DNA from: Ruminococcus flavefaciens ND2009 | Lineage (GTDB): Bacteria > Bacillota > Clostridia > Oscillospirales > Ruminococcaceae | Direction of reading: 5' to 3' | Length of the DNA: 64,000 bases | Assembly: GCF_000621785.1 (NCBI RefSeq) | Contig: NZ_KK211349.1 | Location: 1-64,000, forward strand | In this document: one piece after another, positions 1 to 7,797 of the stretch | How positions within the stretch are numbered: the first letter of the stretch is position 1 | Layout: each line of letters begins with the position of its first letter | Notes under the pieces: generated by a model | The model's database searches: none | What the model saw: only the letters and a program-made list of their open reading frames with translations | Told to the model about the DNA's origin: nothing | Program-made: the position numbers and the translations under genes

Positions 1-57
1 GAGGCGCTGCCTCTGGACTCTGCCAAAGGAACACAGTCCCTTTGGAATCCCATTCAT
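1..57. repeat. Dispersed palindromic intergenic repeat, cut by the window edge
   Basis: These 57 bases match 44101-44157 with about four mismatches. The shared part contains two small inverted repeats (GAGGCG/CGCCTC-like, and CCAAAGG/CCTTTGG) and ends in GGAATCCC followed by TTCAT. At 44 kb the same element extends further left, so this copy is probably truncated only by the window edge. No reading frame is evident. It is probably a multi-copy intergenic repeat of this genome. Confidence 0.7.
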
Positions 58-117
58 AGTTGCCGCAAGGTATTACGATAAATTCTGATTTACCTTAGCA
101 ACCATATAAACACAAAT

Positions 118-157
118 GCCCCGAAGCACTTTGAAATGCTTCGGGGCTTGTTTTATT
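118..157. terminator. Rho-independent terminator, probably bidirectional
   Basis: An 11-bp perfect stem (GCCCCGAAGCA at 118-128 with its complement at 137-147) is followed on the plus strand by a T-rich tract. It lies 18 bases past the stop of the minus-strand hydrogenase-like gene, whose transcript it should end. A closely related hairpin sits at 33112-33145. Confidence 0.75.
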
Positions 158-164
158 TCAGTAT

Positions 165-1871
165 TTATTCTGCCTTTACCTCTACAGGCTCGGCATTTTC
201 GGTCTTGCCGAGAACTCCGTTTATCTCGCCGACCAGCGAAATAATATCGTTTATGGACTGATTTATGGTCTCTGAACTCTCATTTGTCCTGCTTACGTTG
301 TCATCAAGGGCACTGAATGCCGCAATGGTGGTCTCCAGGATAGATGTGAGCTGTGAGACGCTGTCAGCGTCCATAGTGGAGTTTTCATTACAGAAGGTAA
401 CTACATTCTCCAGCAGATCCTTTACTACAGCAGCTCTCTCGCTGGTAGCGGTGGTGGACTCGCCGATATTCTTCATATTCTCGTTGATCTTTGCAACGTT
501 GTCCTTCAGCTTGTCTGAAAGCTCAAGACATTCTGCGGTGATCTCGTCCAGCTGCTCATTCTGCCTGTTGAGGGCTGAATGTCTTGCCAGAAGGACTGAC
601 TTTGCGTGAACGATACAGTTATCGGGAGTATTGAGTCCGCGGTAGATAGCGATAGCCATGTCGCGGCAGGTATCGTATCCGCAGGCGTGACAGTCATACT
701 TTCGGTCCTCCTCGGTGTGCATACCCATCTTCTTGAAAATGGGGTCAAGCTGTGCGTTTCCGGGAACGGGAGTAGGCATTGATGGCTTGTAGTTCCTGAG
801 GAAATCGGCAACTCTGAGCTCGTCATCAAATCTCTTGAAGAGCCTGTCGTCGCCTCTGCCCATGATACCTGTGGACTTTCTGCGTCCCTTGGCATCATTC
901 TCGATAGCGCGCATTGTTGACATAACATCGAAAACGGTATGCTTTGTACCAGAAGCGGGGCCTATATTACAGCCGAACTCACATGAGAGAACATCGAATA
1001 CCTTGGGGTGCTTGGACTCGGGCATCCTGCCGTACATCTCTATCTCGCTGAACACCTTGTGGACGCCCTCTGAATTGGTGATATTGAGCTCGGGGTCATG
1101 TATCCAGAGATTATCTCTGAGTCCGCCGGGACGTGAATAAATGGAACCCAGCTGTCCCTGGGGCTCGTCAAACTTGTACTCATAATCCTCTGAGGTGTCT
1201 ATGGGTATTGTTATATCGTTCCTGTCGAAGTATTCAAGGAGCTTCTTGATAGTGATATTGTAATCGAAGAGCTCTGTATCCTTAGCCTCGTTCCTTGCTG
1301 CGATACAGGGAGTGATGAAGGCTATGGGGTTATTTCTTCTCAGGTACTTCTTTATGTATATAGCGCTGCAGGCAGCAGGGCTGTGGATAGGCGAGAGATT
1401 CTGAAGGAGCTTAGGCTGGTATATCTCGATATACTTTACTATAGCAGGACATTGCTGTGTGATGATATTGCCTATCTTATCCTGCTCGATGGTCCTCAGA
1501 TGAGCCCATGTGCAAATATCCGCACCGAAGGAAACATCGAATATGGTACATCCCTGCTTCTTGAACCAGTCAAGAACGCCCTTCCACTTTGTGGGAAGAA
1601 CGGTCTTTATGGCGGGAGAAGCCATAATGATTATCTTTTCCTTGATTATATCGGCGATACATTCATCGGTATCGTCGATAAAGTCTCTTGCGCCGTGATT
1701 ACACTTCTTGACGCACTCACCGCAGCCGATACACTTATCGTGATTAACCATGGTGATAAATCTGCCGTCCTCAAGCTGTTTTGTCATATTTGCCTCGGGG
1801 GCGGGACATTCTCTGACGCAGGCATTGCAGCCGACGCACTTTTCAGGTTTTACGATGATCAGTTCACTCAT
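165..1871 (-). CDS. [FeFe]-hydrogenase-like sensory protein with Fe-S and coiled-coil domains
   Basis: 568 aa. Seen in order: two [4Fe-4S] ferredoxin motifs (Cys12/15/18/22 and Cys47/50/53/57), an [FeFe]-hydrogenase large-subunit domain (about 80-320), a further Fe-S domain with Cys394, Cys397, Cys402 and Cys419, and an alpha-helical Ser/Thr-rich C-terminus resembling chemoreceptor signalling helices. The four H-cluster cysteines are present (Cys141, 189, 297, 301). The usual TSCCP motif is TQQCP, so the proton-relay Cys is Gln, and the conserved Lys of the second motif is Arg. In the family these changes mark putative sensory rather than catalytic enzymes. Inference: a cytoplasmic H2 or redox sensor. 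It follows the coiled-coil gene by 42 bases and is probably cotranscribed. Confidence 0.85.
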   Translation of the reverse strand: MSELIIVKPEKCVGCNACVRECPAPEANMTKQLEDGRFITMVNHDKCIGCGECVKKCNHGARDFIDDTDECIADIIKEKIIIMASPAIKTVLPTKWKGVLDWFKKQGCTIFDVSFGADICTWAHLRTIEQDKIGNIITQQCPAIVKYIEIYQPKLLQNLSPIHSPAACSAIYIKKYLRRNNPIAFITPCIAARNEAKDTELFDYNITIKKLLEYFDRNDITIPIDTSEDYEYKFDEPQGQLGSIYSRPGGLRDNLWIHDPELNITNSEGVHKVFSEIEMYGRMPESKHPKVFDVLSCEFGCNIGPASGTKHTVFDVMSTMRAIENDAKGRRKSTGIMGRGDDRLFKRFDDELRVADFLRNYKPSMPTPVPGNAQLDPIFKKMGMHTEEDRKYDCHACGYDTCRDMAIAIYRGLNTPDNCIVHAKSVLLARHSALNRQNEQLDEITAECLELSDKLKDNVAKINENMKNIGESTTATSERAAVVKDLLENVVTFCNENSTMDADSVSQLTSILETTIAAFSALDDNVSRTNESSETINQSINDIISLVGEINGVLGKTENAEPVEVKAE

Positions 1872-1913
1872 AACTATAATAACTCCTTACTGCAAATCAG
1901 AAAGTGATCCTCA

Positions 1914-3017
1914 TTATTTTTTGCCGATGGAATTAGCCTTTGCTGCCAGGGCTGCAAGGTCTATCTTTCCGCTTTTTTTCTCTCCCTCTGCAGGTTTTTC
2001 TTCTGCTGCTGTGTCCTGCTGCTGTTCTTCAGCGGGCTCTGAGGGCGTTTCCTCGGCTGTATCCTTATCGTAGTCTTCCTTTTTACTCCCGATGGACTCT
2101 GCCATCTGTCTGAGCTTGTCAAGCTCCTCCTGTTTTTTGCGCCTTTCTTCCTCATTGCGTGAATCTTCGCGCATTTTCTCCGAAAGAGTAATAGGCTGCT
2201 CGGGGAGCTCAGGCTCATAGACCTTAGGCTCTCTGAACACGGGAACGCCGCCGTTCTTGAGGGTCGTCTCGGTATCGCCGAGAAGCTCTCTTGCCTTTTC
2301 CAGTCTCTCTATGCCCTCATCGCGAAGGGTCTCGAAGGCATTAGCCATGAACTCAACCTGTTTTTTCAGTTCGGCAACGTCATCGAGGGCAGCCGCTCTC
2401 AGGTTATTGGAAGCAACCTCCATCTGCTCGGCTCTGTTCTTAGCCTCTGCTATTTTTTCTGCGGCAGTTTTTTCTGCCTCATAAATTATCTGTTCAGCCT
2501 CAACGTTGGCATCTGAAACTATATTTTCAGCCAGCTTCTTTGAATTGAACTCTATCTCGGCAGCCTTAGCCTTTGCAGTTCCCTCCAGCATAGCCGATGA
2601 CTTCTGAGCCTCGATGAAAACGTTGCTCAGAGCCATTGCCTCGTCCTGAGCCATCAGGGCGGCGCATTTCGATTCGGCAGCCTTCAGCTTGTCCTTCAGC
2701 TCGGCGATCTCTGCCTGCTGATCCTTTATCTCCTGCTCAAAGGTACGGTTCTCATCGTCCGTAGCCTTCAGCTTCAGGTTGAGGGTGTTGTTCTGTACCT
2801 GTACCTGTGTGAGCTTAGCGCGCTCCTCGGAGAGCACTGATTCCAGAGCCTTTTCCTGATCCGAGCCTTTTCTGTAGGCTTCCAGAAGGAGCTTAGTCTC
2901 CCTGAGCTCGTTCCTGAGGTCGTGAACCTGAGTATTCAGAAACTCCATTCGTTTTATTACGGCTTCTTTCTCATATCCGCCGAAGGTCACTGTTTTGATA
3001 AATCTTGCCTCAGCCAT
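1914..3017 (-). CDS. DivIVA-like coiled-coil protein
   Basis: 367 aa, no signal peptide or membrane segment. Residues 1-40 (FIKTVTFGGYEKEAV...) resemble the DivIVA N-terminal membrane-curvature domain. About 20-245 is almost continuous coiled coil rich in Ala, Glu and Lys. The last 100 residues are charged, Glu/Pro/Lys-rich and probably disordered, ending in a short Leu/Ala motif (KIDLAALAAKA). DivIVA-type proteins scaffold at poles or septa, but assigning this one to that group rests on weak N-terminal resemblance. A good sigma-A promoter lies upstream and the hydrogenase-like sensor follows 42 bases downstream, so a shared operon is likely. Confidence 0.65.
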   Translation of the reverse strand: MAEARFIKTVTFGGYEKEAVIKRMEFLNTQVHDLRNELRETKLLLEAYRKGSDQEKALESVLSEERAKLTQVQVQNNTLNLKLKATDDENRTFEQEIKDQQAEIAELKDKLKAAESKCAALMAQDEAMALSNVFIEAQKSSAMLEGTAKAKAAEIEFNSKKLAENIVSDANVEAEQIIYEAEKTAAEKIAEAKNRAEQMEVASNNLRAAALDDVAELKKQVEFMANAFETLRDEGIERLEKARELLGDTETTLKNGGVPVFREPKVYEPELPEQPITLSEKMREDSRNEEERRKKQEELDKLRQMAESIGSKKEDYDKDTAEETPSEPAEEQQQDTAAEEKPAEGEKKSGKIDLAALAAKANSIGKK

Positions 3018-3108
3018 AAGTATATCCTCCTTGCAACACCCGATGCTGCGGCGGGACTGATTTCAGACAAACACCGCCGAGCGCACTTACCGAGTATGAT
3101 ATAAAATA

Positions 3109-3137
3109 ATTATACACCATAACGGGAATATAGTCAA
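3109..3137 (-). promoter_or_regulatory. Sigma-A promoter of the coiled-coil/hydrogenase-like operon
   Basis: Reading the minus strand: TTGACT (3132-3137), 17 bases, TATAAT (3109-3114). This is a near-consensus promoter about 90 bases upstream of the start at 3017. Confidence 0.75.
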
Positions 3138-3140
3138 TAA

Positions 3141-3182
3141 AAAAACTGCACAAAAAACAGGGCGGTTTTATGTAAACCGCCC
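3141..3182 (-). terminator. Terminator of the 185-aa hypothetical gene
   Basis: A GGGCGGTTT/AAACCGCCC stem (3160-3182) is followed on the minus strand by TGTTTTTTGTG. It lies just past the stop at 3209 and isolates that gene from the downstream promoter at 3109-3137. Confidence 0.75.
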
Positions 3183-3208
3183 AATGCTGATTTTTCCTGA
3201 TATTGGCA

Positions 3209-3766
3209 TTACCAATCGTTTTCGCTGTCCTTTATCATCTTCTGTACTTCCGAATTGTTGTACAGTCCCAGGTCGAAGAGCCTGTCCGCCTGACGCTTGG
3301 TAATGATGCCCTTTTCGGTATAGACGAACTGACCGTGGTGCTGCTGGGTGCCGTCCCATGAATCCATCACCTGGAGCCAGCCGTTCCTGTCCAGGGTCCT
3401 CTCGGGGAAGCGGGCGTTTGGATAGTACTTCATAGCTATCATTTTTGCGCACTTATTGTGGTTGGTGAAGGCGCAGGAGTAGGTGTCGCCATCGGGAGAG
3501 ATCCAGCCCAGCTTGAAATCGGGGTCGTTGAGCTTGAACATCTCCTCCAGCTCAAGGGGATACTCCTTATCGGATTCGATTATCCTGCTGAAGTCATGGT
3601 CGTCCTCACGGAAGCGGAAATAGCCGCCTCTGCCGTCGAAGACCACGGGCAGCTGTTCCTCGGTGATTATATCCTCGAAGCCCGTGCCTTTGAGAGCTTC
3701 CTCGGTATCCGCATATCTGTAGCAATAATCCCCCGTAGGAGAGCTGTATACCGCATATTTTTTCAC
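3209..3766 (-). CDS. Hypothetical cytoplasmic protein
   Basis: 185 aa; family not recognised. The sequence is rich in aromatic and acidic residues, has no signal peptide or membrane segment, and contains Asn/His/Lys-rich and Trp-rich stretches (GWISPDGDTYSC, NHNKCAKMIA, MDSWDGTQQHHG) that look like a compact globular domain. It is a single-gene unit between two terminators. No function is proposed. Confidence 0.6.
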   Translation of the reverse strand: MKKYAVYSSPTGDYCYRYADTEEALKGTGFEDIITEEQLPVVFDGRGGYFRFREDDHDFSRIIESDKEYPLELEEMFKLNDPDFKLGWISPDGDTYSCAFTNHNKCAKMIAMKYYPNARFPERTLDRNGWLQVMDSWDGTQQHHGQFVYTEKGIITKRQADRLFDLGLYNNSEVQKMIKDSENDW

Positions 3767-3840
3767 CGATCACACCTGCCTTTCATTATTCAATAAGTAT
3801 ATTCTATCACTTTTCCTACTATCTGTCAACAATTTCGGGC

Positions 3841-3874
3841 ATAAAAGAACGGCTGCCTTTTCAGACAGCCGTTC
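3841..3874 (-). terminator. Terminator of the GGDEF/sugar-binding operon
   Basis: A GAACGGCTG/CAGCCGTTC stem (3847-3855 with 3866-3874) is followed on the minus strand by CTTTTAT. It lies 12 bases after the GGDEF-like stop. Confidence 0.8.
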
Positions 3875-3885
3875 CGTGAAGGATC

Positions 3886-5094
3886 TTACATATTCATTAC
3901 TGTATTGATCATATTACCGCCGTTCATCTTAACGGTTCTCAGAGCTGTGTCGAGTTTAACCAGCAGTGAGTTTACGTTGAGACAATCGCCGGGCAGGTAG
4001 TGGTAAACAGCGCCTGAGCAGGGAAGCTGTACCGCAAGGTTGAGGACCTCATAGGGGCTGCTCATTACACGCTGGATGTTCTGAGCGATACCCATTGCCT
4101 GGCTCTCGGTAATGCTTGAATTGAATACGAAGCAGAATTCGTTTCCTGTGATGTTGTAGATCTCAGCTACCTCGCCGAACTCCTCCTTGAGCTTCTCGGC
4201 TACAGCTGCGAGGTACTCGTCACCGAAATCGTATCCGTAAGTATCGTTGATGCTTCTGAAGTTATCCATATCGAATACGGCGATATTGAATCTGCCTGAT
4301 TCGAGTCTGTCGCTTATGTCGCTGTCGAGAGCGTAACGGTTCTTCATACCTGTAAGAACGTTGATAACAGCAAGGTCGCTTGCCTTCTGACGTGTAGCCT
4401 TGAGCTTTGCGTCGACCTCTGCAAGGTTCTTCTCACGCTCTTCCAGCTCTGCTCTCATCTTCTTTGCACGTCTTGCGAAGATCCATACAACGACCTCACC
4501 GAGGATAGCAACGATCATCATTACAGTCATGAGGAGGAATGCTCTCTTGGTGTTGGCTGCTGACATCTTTGCGGCCTCAACGTTAACGCCGTCGATGGTA
4601 GATGTAAGCATTTCGGAAGCGGTAGTCTGAAGAGGATAGATCTCCTGCTTCAGAAGGTCTCTCATCTCGGCCTCGTTACCTTCTCTGACAGCTCCGGAAC
4701 CGAGGCTTTCGAGCTTTGCCTTGAACGCGGTGATGAGCGCCTTAGCATAATTGTATCTCTTTACAACGGCGGGAGAAAGACCGTCGATAGCCTCGAACTG
4801 ATGCTCGGAAGCTATGATGTTTCCGTATCTTCTCTCTGTATCGCCCATTACCATTCCAATGTCCTCGGGGGCGATGATACCTGCTGCGATACTGATACTG
4901 TCCATATTGATGGATGTGAGCTCGCCGTTGATCTTATTGAGGGCGTTCATAGCCTGTCCTGTCTTCTGTGAAACCTCCTGGTTGCCCCAGTAGATGCTTT
5001 CAACGAGGAAGGTATTGATGACATAGATGATAGCGATAAGAATACCGGCGAACACGTATGCACCTGAACCCTTTGACTTCTTATTCTTTGCCAT
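3886..5094 (-). CDS. Membrane GGDEF-domain protein with degenerate active site
   Basis: 402 aa. Two membrane segments (about 12-31 and 184-208) enclose an extracytoplasmic helical sensor region. A coiled linker (210-240) leads to a GGDEF domain (245-400). The NVLTGMKNR and FDMDNFRSIND motifs are well kept, but the signature GGDEF loop reads TGNEF (316-320), losing the first Gly and the Asp. Family knowledge: such changes usually abolish diguanylate cyclase activity and leave a GTP- or c-di-GMP-binding or signalling role. Its ATG overlaps the stop of the upstream sugar-binding lipoprotein gene (TAATG), so the two are translationally coupled. Inference: the lipoprotein presents a ligand to this sensor. 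Confidence 0.85.
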   Translation of the reverse strand: MAKNKKSKGSGAYVFAGILIAIIYVINTFLVESIYWGNQEVSQKTGQAMNALNKINGELTSINMDSISIAAGIIAPEDIGMVMGDTERRYGNIIASEHQFEAIDGLSPAVVKRYNYAKALITAFKAKLESLGSGAVREGNEAEMRDLLKQEIYPLQTTASEMLTSTIDGVNVEAAKMSAANTKRAFLLMTVMMIVAILGEVVVWIFARRAKKMRAELEEREKNLAEVDAKLKATRQKASDLAVINVLTGMKNRYALDSDISDRLESGRFNIAVFDMDNFRSINDTYGYDFGDEYLAAVAEKLKEEFGEVAEIYNITGNEFCFVFNSSITESQAMGIAQNIQRVMSSPYEVLNLAVQLPCSGAVYHYLPGDCLNVNSLLVKLDTALRTVKMNGGNMINTVMNM

Positions 5095-6227
5095 TAACCC
5101 TCACCTCCTTCTCCTTTTTCATCGGGTCTGCCGTCAGGGAACATCATGAGCTGGATGAACTCCTCGTTGATGTTGTCTGCGGTTACGAATACAGCACCTG
5201 TATCGACTCTTGCGGCACAGCTGTCGCCCGAGATGATCTTCTTTGCGTATCTTACGCCAACGTATCCCATCATGTAAGGATTCTGGATTATAGTACCGTC
5301 AAGTACATGGTTATTGATATAGTTTATCTCGTCCATATCCGAATTGAAGCCGATAACTACGACATCGTCCTGAAGGTCGAGTGCGCTTACGGCGTCACAG
5401 ATACCGAGTGTGGTATTTGTGTTTGTACCGTACATAACAGAGATATTGCCTGCATTTGCCTCAAGGATCTCCCTTGCCTCAGCCTCGGCAACCTCACGCT
5501 TTGAGCAGGCAGCGCCCTTGACGATGCCCTTCTTGAAGTCATTCTTCTTGGCGTCTCTGTTCTCCTTTGCCTTAGCCTCGTTATTCTCTGTCATATTAAC
5601 GGGAGCGATAGCATCTGAAGCCTGTTCTGTAAATGCTTCAACAAAGCCCGATACACGCTCTTCAGCAGTTGAGGCTGTATGCGGGATGATCGCAATATTC
5701 TTGAGACCAGCCAGCTCGGGATCTTTTGCCTTGAGAAGCTTTACCGCATTTCTTGCTGCGAGAGAGCCGCTTTCCTTATCGGAGCAGCGTACAAATGTGA
5801 TAACACCATCATAATCAGCCTTTGAGTTGATATTGATGATCTTGATACCTGCTTTTTCTGCCTCTTCAAAAGCACTGTTGAGCTCTGTCTTGCCGTTGGG
5901 CGCGATAACTATCGCCTTTGCCTTTTTCTTGATAGCGTCCTGAATGTCTGCTTCCTGTGAAGAATAGTCGTTATCGCTTGTTCCCTGACGATAAACTATA
6001 TCGTAACCGAACTCTTCACCTGCATCTTCAGCGCCCTTTCTTACATCGTCCCAGAAGCTGAGCGGCTGCTTTCCGATAACGTAGATAGTACCGCCCTGAG
6101 AACCGTAAGGTCCGTGTTGACCGCCGGGACCGCCGGGCTTTCCGCATCCGCCCGCAATGAGCATTGCAGCAGAAAGTGCACAAGCCGTAACTGCCCTGAA
6201 AACACCTCTTCTGTTTTTCTTGTTCAT
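5094..6227 (-). CDS. Sugar-binding lipoprotein, periplasmic-binding-protein type 1 fold
   Basis: 377 aa. A lipoprotein signal peptide ends at Cys28 (LIAGGC), followed by a Gly/Pro-rich linker (29-48) and a Peripla_BP_4-type domain from about 48 to 365 (FWDDVRKGAEDAG, the AIVIAPNG strand, VVVIGFNSDMDEI). The family binds galactose, ribose and related sugars. No permease or ATPase gene is adjacent. The partner is the translationally coupled GGDEF-like membrane protein, so a sensing role seems likelier than import. Expression starts at a near-consensus promoter with a 130-base structured leader. Confidence 0.85.
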   Translation of the reverse strand: MNKKNRRGVFRAVTACALSAAMLIAGGCGKPGGPGGQHGPYGSQGGTIYVIGKQPLSFWDDVRKGAEDAGEEFGYDIVYRQGTSDNDYSSQEADIQDAIKKKAKAIVIAPNGKTELNSAFEEAEKAGIKIININSKADYDGVITFVRCSDKESGSLAARNAVKLLKAKDPELAGLKNIAIIPHTASTAEERVSGFVEAFTEQASDAIAPVNMTENNEAKAKENRDAKKNDFKKGIVKGAACSKREVAEAEAREILEANAGNISVMYGTNTNTTLGICDAVSALDLQDDVVVIGFNSDMDEINYINNHVLDGTIIQNPYMMGYVGVRYAKKIISGDSCAARVDTGAVFVTADNINEEFIQLMMFPDGRPDEKGEGGEG

Positions 6228-6245
6228 AATACTGAACCTCCTTTG

Positions 6246-6353
6246 ATCAATTAAGCCTGTTCTACCGCAGGATACCTGCCGCGACTTTAAATGCTGCGCC
6301 TATTAACAACGTCTTAGCTTGCGGTAACACCCCTGTCAGGCTATCTATTGATA
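6246..6353 (-). promoter_or_regulatory. Structured 5' leader, possible riboswitch of unknown class
   Basis: In the minus-strand transcript, AUCAAU pairs with AUUGAU (outer stem, 6348-6353 with 6246-6251) and AGCCUG with CAGGCU (6337-6342 with 6254-6259). Inside, UACCGCA pairs with UGCGGUA, and a CAGG/CCUG hairpin lies near the 3' side. The outer stem ends only a few bases before the Shine-Dalgarno (AAAGGAGG). I could not match it to a c-di-GMP, purine, glycine, TPP or cobalamin riboswitch core. Confidence 0.5.
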
Positions 6354-6363
6354 TCCATACTTA

Positions 6364-6392
6364 ATTCTATCACATTTCTTCCCGAATTTCAA
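6364..6392 (-). promoter_or_regulatory. Sigma-A promoter of the sugar-binding/GGDEF operon
   Basis: Minus strand: TTGAAA (6387-6392), 17 bases, TAGAAT (6364-6369). Transcription would start near 6357, giving the roughly 130-base leader described separately. Confidence 0.7.
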
Positions 6393-6637
6393 CAGTATTT
6401 TGTAAATACATTCCCGCAACCATGTACAAAAAAATCAAAAATTTTATATGCAATTTAATCAATTTTATACCTAAAGTTGTTTTGCTTCATTTATTTACAG
6501 TATTCCCGGGCTGCCGGAGGACGGATAATATTTCATGCCGATATTACGCACTGTAAAAGGATTTTCAATATTGCACAAACAAGCACACTTCTTTTTGTAA
6601 AAGATAATTCAAATTTTGTATCCGCCGTCCTTTTTGC

Positions 6638-6666
6638 TTGACATTAAAATAGAAAAGTGTTATACT
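6638..6666 (+). promoter_or_regulatory. Sigma-A promoter of the kinase/VWA/PP2C cluster
   Basis: TTGACA (6638-6643), 17 bases, TATACT (6661-6666), about 65 bases before the ATG at 6733. This is the strongest promoter-like sequence ahead of the five-gene cluster. Confidence 0.8.
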
Positions 6667-6732
6667 AATCGTGATAACAATATAAATACGCATTTATTGC
6701 GCTGCTATATTTTTATGTCAGGAGGAGAGACC

Positions 6733-7776
6733 ATGCAATGCGAGAAATGCAACGCACAACTTGACCCGAAGCTTACAGCCTGCCCCGAATGCGGTGCTCC
6801 TGTCCCGCAGAATATAGAAGGCTTTGAGAATACTATAGAATTTCAGAAAGAGCTTAGGTCTATCGTCGTTAACTACGGCGCCCGTGCCGTTATGAATAAA
6901 GACAGATTCATCGGACTTCTCAGCGACCACATCCCCGATTACGACAAGGAACGCCGCTTACTTATTAATATGTACCGTATGGGCGTCCTGAAGATCCTTC
7001 TCGAGGATAAGAACCGCGAGATAGCTGTCATGAAGGCAAAGAGCTTCATGCTCGGTGACCTGTTCCTTGCAGAGAACGCTTCGGAATTCGTTGTCGCCTG
7101 CTATACATACCTGCTGGGCTGGCCCTATGAGTCACATCTCAAGGTCCTCCCCGAAAGTGAGGACGGCTCAGAAAAGAAAGAGCCCGAAACAAAGAAAAAA
7201 TCAGTTGATATCAACGAGATGGTATTCATGCCCCGTAACGCCTTCAAATACAGGCTCAGCGGAAATATCACCATCCCCGACGGATATACAAAGCTGGAAG
7301 CCTTCTGCTTCGACAGATTCGGCTCCCTCAGGACCATCAAGCTTCCCTCTACTCTGCTTGCTATCGGAGAATACGCTTTCTCCTCCTGTAAGCGCCTGAG
7401 AGGTCTTGAACTTCCCGAGGGACTCAAGATAATCAAGCAGGGCGCATTCAGCCAGTGCGCTAACCTGGTGGTCGTCAAGATCCCCGACGGCGTGCTGGAG
7501 ATCGAGGACAGTACATTCTCATTCTGTACGAGCCTCGAAGTCATCGAGATACCGCCAAGCGTCAGCAGCATTGGTGCAGAGGCATTCTCGGGCTGTGAAA
7601 AGCTCAGGAAGCTCTACCTCCCCGAGAGCATCAAGTTCATCGACGCAAACGCCTTCTCGTACTGTCCCAATCTTACTATCTACTGCATAGAAAATTCTTA
7701 CGTTCATAAATACTGTTTAGCCACTGGAATAAGGTACGTCCTCGTGACCTCGGCTGAAGAATATGAGCTTGACTAA
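6733..7776 (+). CDS. Zinc-ribbon protein with BspA-type leucine-rich repeats
   Basis: 347 aa starting at ATG 6733, chosen because GGAGGAG lies 5 bases upstream. Residues 3-20 form a zinc ribbon (CEKCNAQLDPKLTACPECG). The middle (about 30-155) is helical with no recognised domain. Residues about 170-330 are LRR_5/BspA-like repeats (GYTKLEAFCFDRFGSLRTIKLP and relatives), each about 23 residues. Such repeats usually mediate protein binding. There is no signal peptide, so it is cytoplasmic. It is the first gene of the kinase/VWA/PP2C cluster, 21 bases before the kinase. Inference: an adaptor or target of the phospho-signalling module. Confidence 0.8.
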   Translation: MQCEKCNAQLDPKLTACPECGAPVPQNIEGFENTIEFQKELRSIVVNYGARAVMNKDRFIGLLSDHIPDYDKERRLLINMYRMGVLKILLEDKNREIAVMKAKSFMLGDLFLAENASEFVVACYTYLLGWPYESHLKVLPESEDGSEKKEPETKKKSVDINEMVFMPRNAFKYRLSGNITIPDGYTKLEAFCFDRFGSLRTIKLPSTLLAIGEYAFSSCKRLRGLELPEGLKIIKQGAFSQCANLVVVKIPDGVLEIEDSTFSFCTSLEVIEIPPSVSSIGAEAFSGCEKLRKLYLPESIKFIDANAFSYCPNLTIYCIENSYVHKYCLATGIRYVLVTSAEEYELD

Positions 7777-7797
7777 CAATGGAAAGGATGAGATCAT

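Noticed and set aside
6246-6353. c-di-GMP-I (GEMM) riboswitch as identity of the leader
   Set aside because: The neighbouring GGDEF gene made it attractive, but the GEMM core and GNRA-tetraloop layout are not present.
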